Of a DNA stretch of 28,179 bases, positions 25,331-28,179 are shown piece after piece; position 1 is the stretch's first letter, and each line of letters opens with the position of its first letter. Both the position numbers and the translations under genes were made by a program. The notes under the pieces were generated by a model. The model saw only the letters and a program-made list of their open reading frames with translations. It was not told where the DNA came from and made no database searches. The stretch spans positions 1-28,179 of the forward strand of contig DASPFV010000167.1 in assembly GCA_035620975.1 (NCBI GenBank), given 5' to 3'. The DNA comes from DASPFV01 sp035620975 (GTDB lineage Bacteria; Acidobacteriota; Vicinamibacteria; Vicinamibacterales; 2-12-FULL-66-21).

Positions 25331-26620
25331 TCACGACGTGAGGCAGACGGCGGCTTCCTCGACCCCGTGGCCTTTCACGGCCGTCACTTCCAGCTGCAGG
25401 CGCGCGTAGCGGACAGTGTCGCCGACTTTCGGCGGGCGGCCGAGCAGCGTCAGGATCAGACCGCTGACGCTGTCGACGTCCTCGTGCTCGAGATCCAGGT
25501 CGAATTCCTGCCCGAGCTCGTCGAGCCGCAGCGTGCCCGGCACGCGGAGCCGTCCCTGCCGATCCCGGTACAGCGGGGCGGGTCCGCCAGGTCCTTCGTC
25601 GATGTCGCCCACGACCTCCTCGAAGAGGTCCTCGAGCGTGACGATGCCGGCCGTTCCCCCGTGTTCGTCGAGCACGACCACCATCTGCGTCCGCTCCCGC
25701 CGCATGGTGGCCAGCACCGCGTCGAGCGGCGCGGTCTCGGGCAGGAGCGGGAGGGGCCGCGCGTGCTGGGCGCCGATAGTGTCGCCGTTGAGGAGCACGC
25801 GGAGGAGATCCTTGATGTGAATCATCCCGAGGATGTGATCCAGGTCGCGCTCGATGATGGGGTACCGCGTGTGCGGGGTCCGCCCGAGCAGGTCGTGGAC
25901 CTTTTCTGGCGTCGCGCCGAGCGGGATCCCGACGACGCGGACTCTCGGCACCATCACCTCGCTGGCGGTCAGATCGCCGAACTCGAACAGATCGCGAAGC
26001 ATGTGGCCGGATTCCGTCCGGATCGCACCGAGCTCCTCGCTCTCCTGCACGATGAGCTGCAGTTCCTCGGCGGTGTAGTACTGCTCGGCCGTCTGTACCT
26101 GCCGGTTGATGCCCACCTGCTTGAGGATCCAGTTGCCGATGCCGTTCAGCGTCACGACCAGCGGGTACACCAGCGCGGTCGTCCACAGCATCGGGGGCGT
26201 GACCCACAGGACCATCCGCTCGGCCTGCTGGAGCGCGATCGACTTTGGAATCATCTCGCCCACCACGATATGGAAGTACGTCAGGATGGCGATCGATGCG
26301 ACGCTCGCGAACCCGTGCGAAGCCACGAGCGCCGGGACGCCCGATCGGCCGAGGACTCCGTAGATGGCCTCGGCGAGCACGTGCTCGCCGTACATCCCGA
26401 GACCCAGGCTGGCGACGGTGATGCCGAGCTGGGCCGTCGCGATGTACCGATCCTGCCGGCGCGGATCCCGCAGGACACGCTGGACGGCTATAGCGAGGCG
26501 GTTGCCGCCGGCGGCCCTGGCGTCGATTGCCGCGCGCGGCGCCCCTACGATGGCGAACTCGGCGGCGACGAAGACGCCGTTCAGGAGGATCAGCACGCTG
26601 ATGACGAGGAACTCAGTCAT
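25331..26620 (-). CDS. CNNM/CorC-type membrane protein with CBS pair (second of tandem)
   Basis: This is a 429-residue protein of the HlyC/CorC (UPF0053, CNNM) family, putative Mg2+/Co2+ efflux or transport proteins. The N-terminal DUF21 membrane domain (about 1-195) has several spans and the conserved FVAAEFAIVGAPRAAI, ATAQLGITVASLGLG and GEMIPKSIALQ. A Bateman module of two CBS domains (about 205-330) includes SEVMVPRVRVVGI, ILGMIHIKDLLR and GTAGIVTLEDLFEEVVGDI. A CorC_HlyC domain (about 345-425) with LRVPGTLRLDELG closes the protein. The older hemolysin label for this family is not supported by function. The ATG overlaps the stop of the upstream paralogue by 4 bp (ATGA), so the pair is co-translated. 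Ion specificity cannot be read from the sequence. Confidence 0.93.
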   Translation of the reverse strand: MTEFLVISVLILLNGVFVAAEFAIVGAPRAAIDARAAGGNRLAIAVQRVLRDPRRQDRYIATAQLGITVASLGLGMYGEHVLAEAIYGVLGRSGVPALVASHGFASVASIAILTYFHIVVGEMIPKSIALQQAERMVLWVTPPMLWTTALVYPLVVTLNGIGNWILKQVGINRQVQTAEQYYTAEELQLIVQESEELGAIRTESGHMLRDLFEFGDLTASEVMVPRVRVVGIPLGATPEKVHDLLGRTPHTRYPIIERDLDHILGMIHIKDLLRVLLNGDTIGAQHARPLPLLPETAPLDAVLATMRRERTQMVVVLDEHGGTAGIVTLEDLFEEVVGDIDEGPGGPAPLYRDRQGRLRVPGTLRLDELGQEFDLDLEHEDVDSVSGLILTLLGRPPKVGDTVRYARLQLEVTAVKGHGVEEAAVCLTS

Positions 26621-27924
26621 CCCGGCTCCTGCCCGCGGCGCGCATCCATGATCACGGATGCGATTGCTCCACCCTCGAGCGCCTCGATCTCGACGGGCAC
26701 GCCGGCAACGGTAACCCGCTCGCCCGGCTGTGGCAGGTGCCCGGCCGCGGCTGCCACGAACGCCGCGATCGTCTCGTCGCGAGGCTCCCAGATCGGCCCG
26801 AGCAGCTGGACCAGCTGCTCGATTCGCATGCTGCCTGGCAGGCGCACCCGGCCGTCCGACAGGACGACCGCGCGCAGCTGCGGTCCCTTGAACTCGTCCG
26901 AGATCCCCCCGAGCAGCTCGGCGACCACGTCCTCCAGCGTGATCAGGCCTGCGACGGCACCCGTGCCGTCGACCACGATCGCCTGCTGGCTCCGGTGCTC
27001 CCGGAGGAAGACCAGCAGTTTGTCGGCGGGCATGGTGTCGGCCACGCGCACGATCGGGCGGAGCAGCGGGACAATGGACGGCCGCCGCGGGTCCGCCACG
27101 TAGTCGGTCACGAGATCCTTGATGTGCAATATTCCTACGACCTGATCCAGGGAGCTGCGGTACACGGGAAGGCGGCTATAGGCACTGACGGCCACGACTC
27201 GCACGATTTCCTCGAACGGCGTCGACAGCTCGATTGCGACCAGTCGATCCCGTGGCACCATGAGCTGGCGGGCCGTCCGCAGGCCCAGCCGCAGCGCCCG
27301 ATGCAGCCGCACCTGTTCCTGCGGCTCGAGCAGCCCGCCGTCGCGACTCTCCGCGATGAGCAGCGCGATCTCCTCCGGAGAGTGCACGTGCCGGTGGCCG
27401 GTGGACGGCACGCCGAGCGCTCTGAGCACCAGCACGCCGCTCCCGTTGAGCACGCGGATCGACCACGAGAAGACATACAGCGACCACTGCATCGGCAGCA
27501 CGGTGTAGCGGGCCGTGTTCGTCGGATCCTGCAGCGCCAGTGATTTGGGGACCAGCTCGCCCAGGATCATCGCGAGCGTGGTGAGGACGAGCAGGACGAC
27601 GACGGCCGCGGTCGAATCGGCCGTCCGCGGCTCGATGCTGAGTGCGCTCGCGAAGAACGGGGCGACGCGCGGGGCGATCGACGCCTGCGCGTACGCGCCC
27701 AGGATCAGGCTGCAGAGGGTGATGCCGACCTGTGAGGCGGCAATGTAACGGTCGAGCGCGCGCGGATCCTCGACGACGGGCAGCACCCGGGCCGCCAGGC
27801 TGTCGCCGTCCTCCGCCAGGCGCCGCAGCCGGCTCCGGCGCGCGCCGACGGCCGCGAACTCGGCGGCGACGTACAACGCCGTCAACAGGATCAGGGCCCC
27901 GATGATGGCGCCCGCCACGACCAT
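26617..27924 (-). CDS. CNNM/CorC-type membrane protein with CBS pair (first of tandem)
   Basis: This is a 435-residue paralogue of the following gene with the same order: DUF21 membrane domain (about 1-195, with LYVAAEFAAVGARRSRL, AASQVGITLCSLILG and GELVPKSLALQD), CBS pair (about 215-330, with ARQLMVPRDRLVAIEL, VVGILHIKDLVTDY and AVAGLITLEDVVAELLGGI) and CorC_HlyC domain (about 345-430). The two are clearly diverged rather than a recent duplication, so they may form a heteromer or handle different conditions. The gene starts at the ATG at 27924, with 141 bp of non-coding DNA upstream in which no clear promoter was found. The 4-bp overlap with the next start codon indicates one operon. Confidence 0.93.
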   Translation of the reverse strand: MVVAGAIIGALILLTALYVAAEFAAVGARRSRLRRLAEDGDSLAARVLPVVEDPRALDRYIAASQVGITLCSLILGAYAQASIAPRVAPFFASALSIEPRTADSTAAVVVLLVLTTLAMILGELVPKSLALQDPTNTARYTVLPMQWSLYVFSWSIRVLNGSGVLVLRALGVPSTGHRHVHSPEEIALLIAESRDGGLLEPQEQVRLHRALRLGLRTARQLMVPRDRLVAIELSTPFEEIVRVVAVSAYSRLPVYRSSLDQVVGILHIKDLVTDYVADPRRPSIVPLLRPIVRVADTMPADKLLVFLREHRSQQAIVVDGTGAVAGLITLEDVVAELLGGISDEFKGPQLRAVVLSDGRVRLPGSMRIEQLVQLLGPIWEPRDETIAAFVAAAAGHLPQPGERVTVAGVPVEIEALEGGAIASVIMDARRGQEPG

Positions 27925-28029
27925 GCGCCGCGATCGTACCGCAAGAGGCTCCGGTCGTGTATCACGAACCCCGCGGGCTCACTCAGCGCGCACAGGGCGA
28001 TCGACCAGGTCGAGCCGGGTCCTCCCGGC

Positions 28030-28053
28030 GCCTGGCCGCCCGCGACGCCAGGC
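28030..28053 (-). terminator. Possible hairpin terminator of the HEAT-repeat gene
   Basis: GCCTGGC (28030-28036) and GCCAGGC (28047-28053) form a perfect 7-bp GC-rich stem with a 10-nt loop, 12 bases after the stop codon of the HEAT gene in its direction of transcription. There is no T tract, so it may be a Rho-independent-like stem in a high-GC genome or chance. Confidence 0.3.
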
Positions 28054-28065
28054 CCCGGTGGCCAG

Positions 28066-28179
28066 CTACTTTCCGATGGTGCCAATCGCCCACGCGGCCT
28101 GCCGGCGGACGGCCGCGTCCTGATCCTTGAGCGCTCCGATCAGGCCCGGCAGCGCGCGGGAGTCGCCGATCGCGCCGAG
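28066..28179 (-). CDS. HEAT-repeat protein, C-terminal fragment cut by window edge
   Basis: Only the last 37 codons are in the window, and the frame is open to the right edge. The residues read LGAIGDSRALPGLIGALKDQ and then DAAVRRQAAWAIGTIGK before the TAG. This is a classic PBS-lyase-type HEAT repeat: helix, Asp/Pro turn, and R-x-x-A-A-x-A-L/I-G helix. HEAT proteins act as protein-binding scaffolds, and the partner and full length cannot be seen. It lies 141 bp upstream of the CNNM pair on the same strand. Confidence 0.85.
   Translation of the reverse strand, partial: LGAIGDSRALPGLIGALKDQDAAVRRQAAWAIGTIGK

Overview
The window is a GC-rich, gene-dense piece of bacterial chromosome carrying mostly core housekeeping genes. 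The gene set (gyrA, pcrA, leucine biosynthesis, glmU-glmS, rsmI, galU, serS) and short dispersed tandem repeats between genes fit an uncultured-type, high-GC, Gram-negative-like lineage. Acidobacteriota (for example Vicinamibacteria) is my best guess, but it rests on general impression and not on a marker I can prove here. No phage, insertion sequence, CRISPR array or toxin/defence island was seen.

Layout. 1-2590: a heptamer tandem repeat and gyrA (+). 2630-4906: pcrA/uvrD helicase (-), convergent with gyrA. 4975-10296: leucine block leuC-leuD (+), a LysR regulator (-) whose 3' end overlaps leuD, then leuA-leuB (+), transcribed divergently from lysR across an AT-rich operator-like gap. Together these encode all four leucine-pathway enzymes from 2-ketoisovalerate to 2-ketoisocaproate (the final transaminase is not here). 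LeuA lacks the C-terminal allosteric domain. 10351-10474: decamer repeat array. 10471-14418: TPR protein-glmU-glmS operon (-), which makes UDP-GlcNAc precursors. 14531-15382: rsmI (-), with a DUF885 metallopeptidase (+) starting 24 bp away, then an FmdB zinc ribbon. 17555-18460: galU (-), divergent from serS (+). 19829-19914: a perfect 43-bp duplication, then an orphan LarA-type nickel-pincer racemase and a YdcF/DUF218 membrane protein. 22025-22177: a long hairpin and tRNA-Ser(UGA). 22178-22715: gene-poor stretch with a 47-bp tandem repeat and two doubtful micro-ORFs. 22716-25318: small DUF5658-like membrane protein (-), methyltransferase (+), glutamate/dicarboxylate symporter (+). 25331-27924: two tandem CNNM/CorC-type CBS membrane proteins (-). 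28066-28179: 3' end of a HEAT-repeat gene (-) cut by the window edge.

I found no clearly new multi-gene system. The most interesting signals are the LeuA lacking its feedback domain beside a divergent LysR gene, the orphan LarA homologue with all its pincer and catalytic residues, the family of CCGTGT-type repeats shared by three intergenic or gene-end sites (one has become the C-terminus of FmdB), and the strong dyad beside tRNA-Ser.
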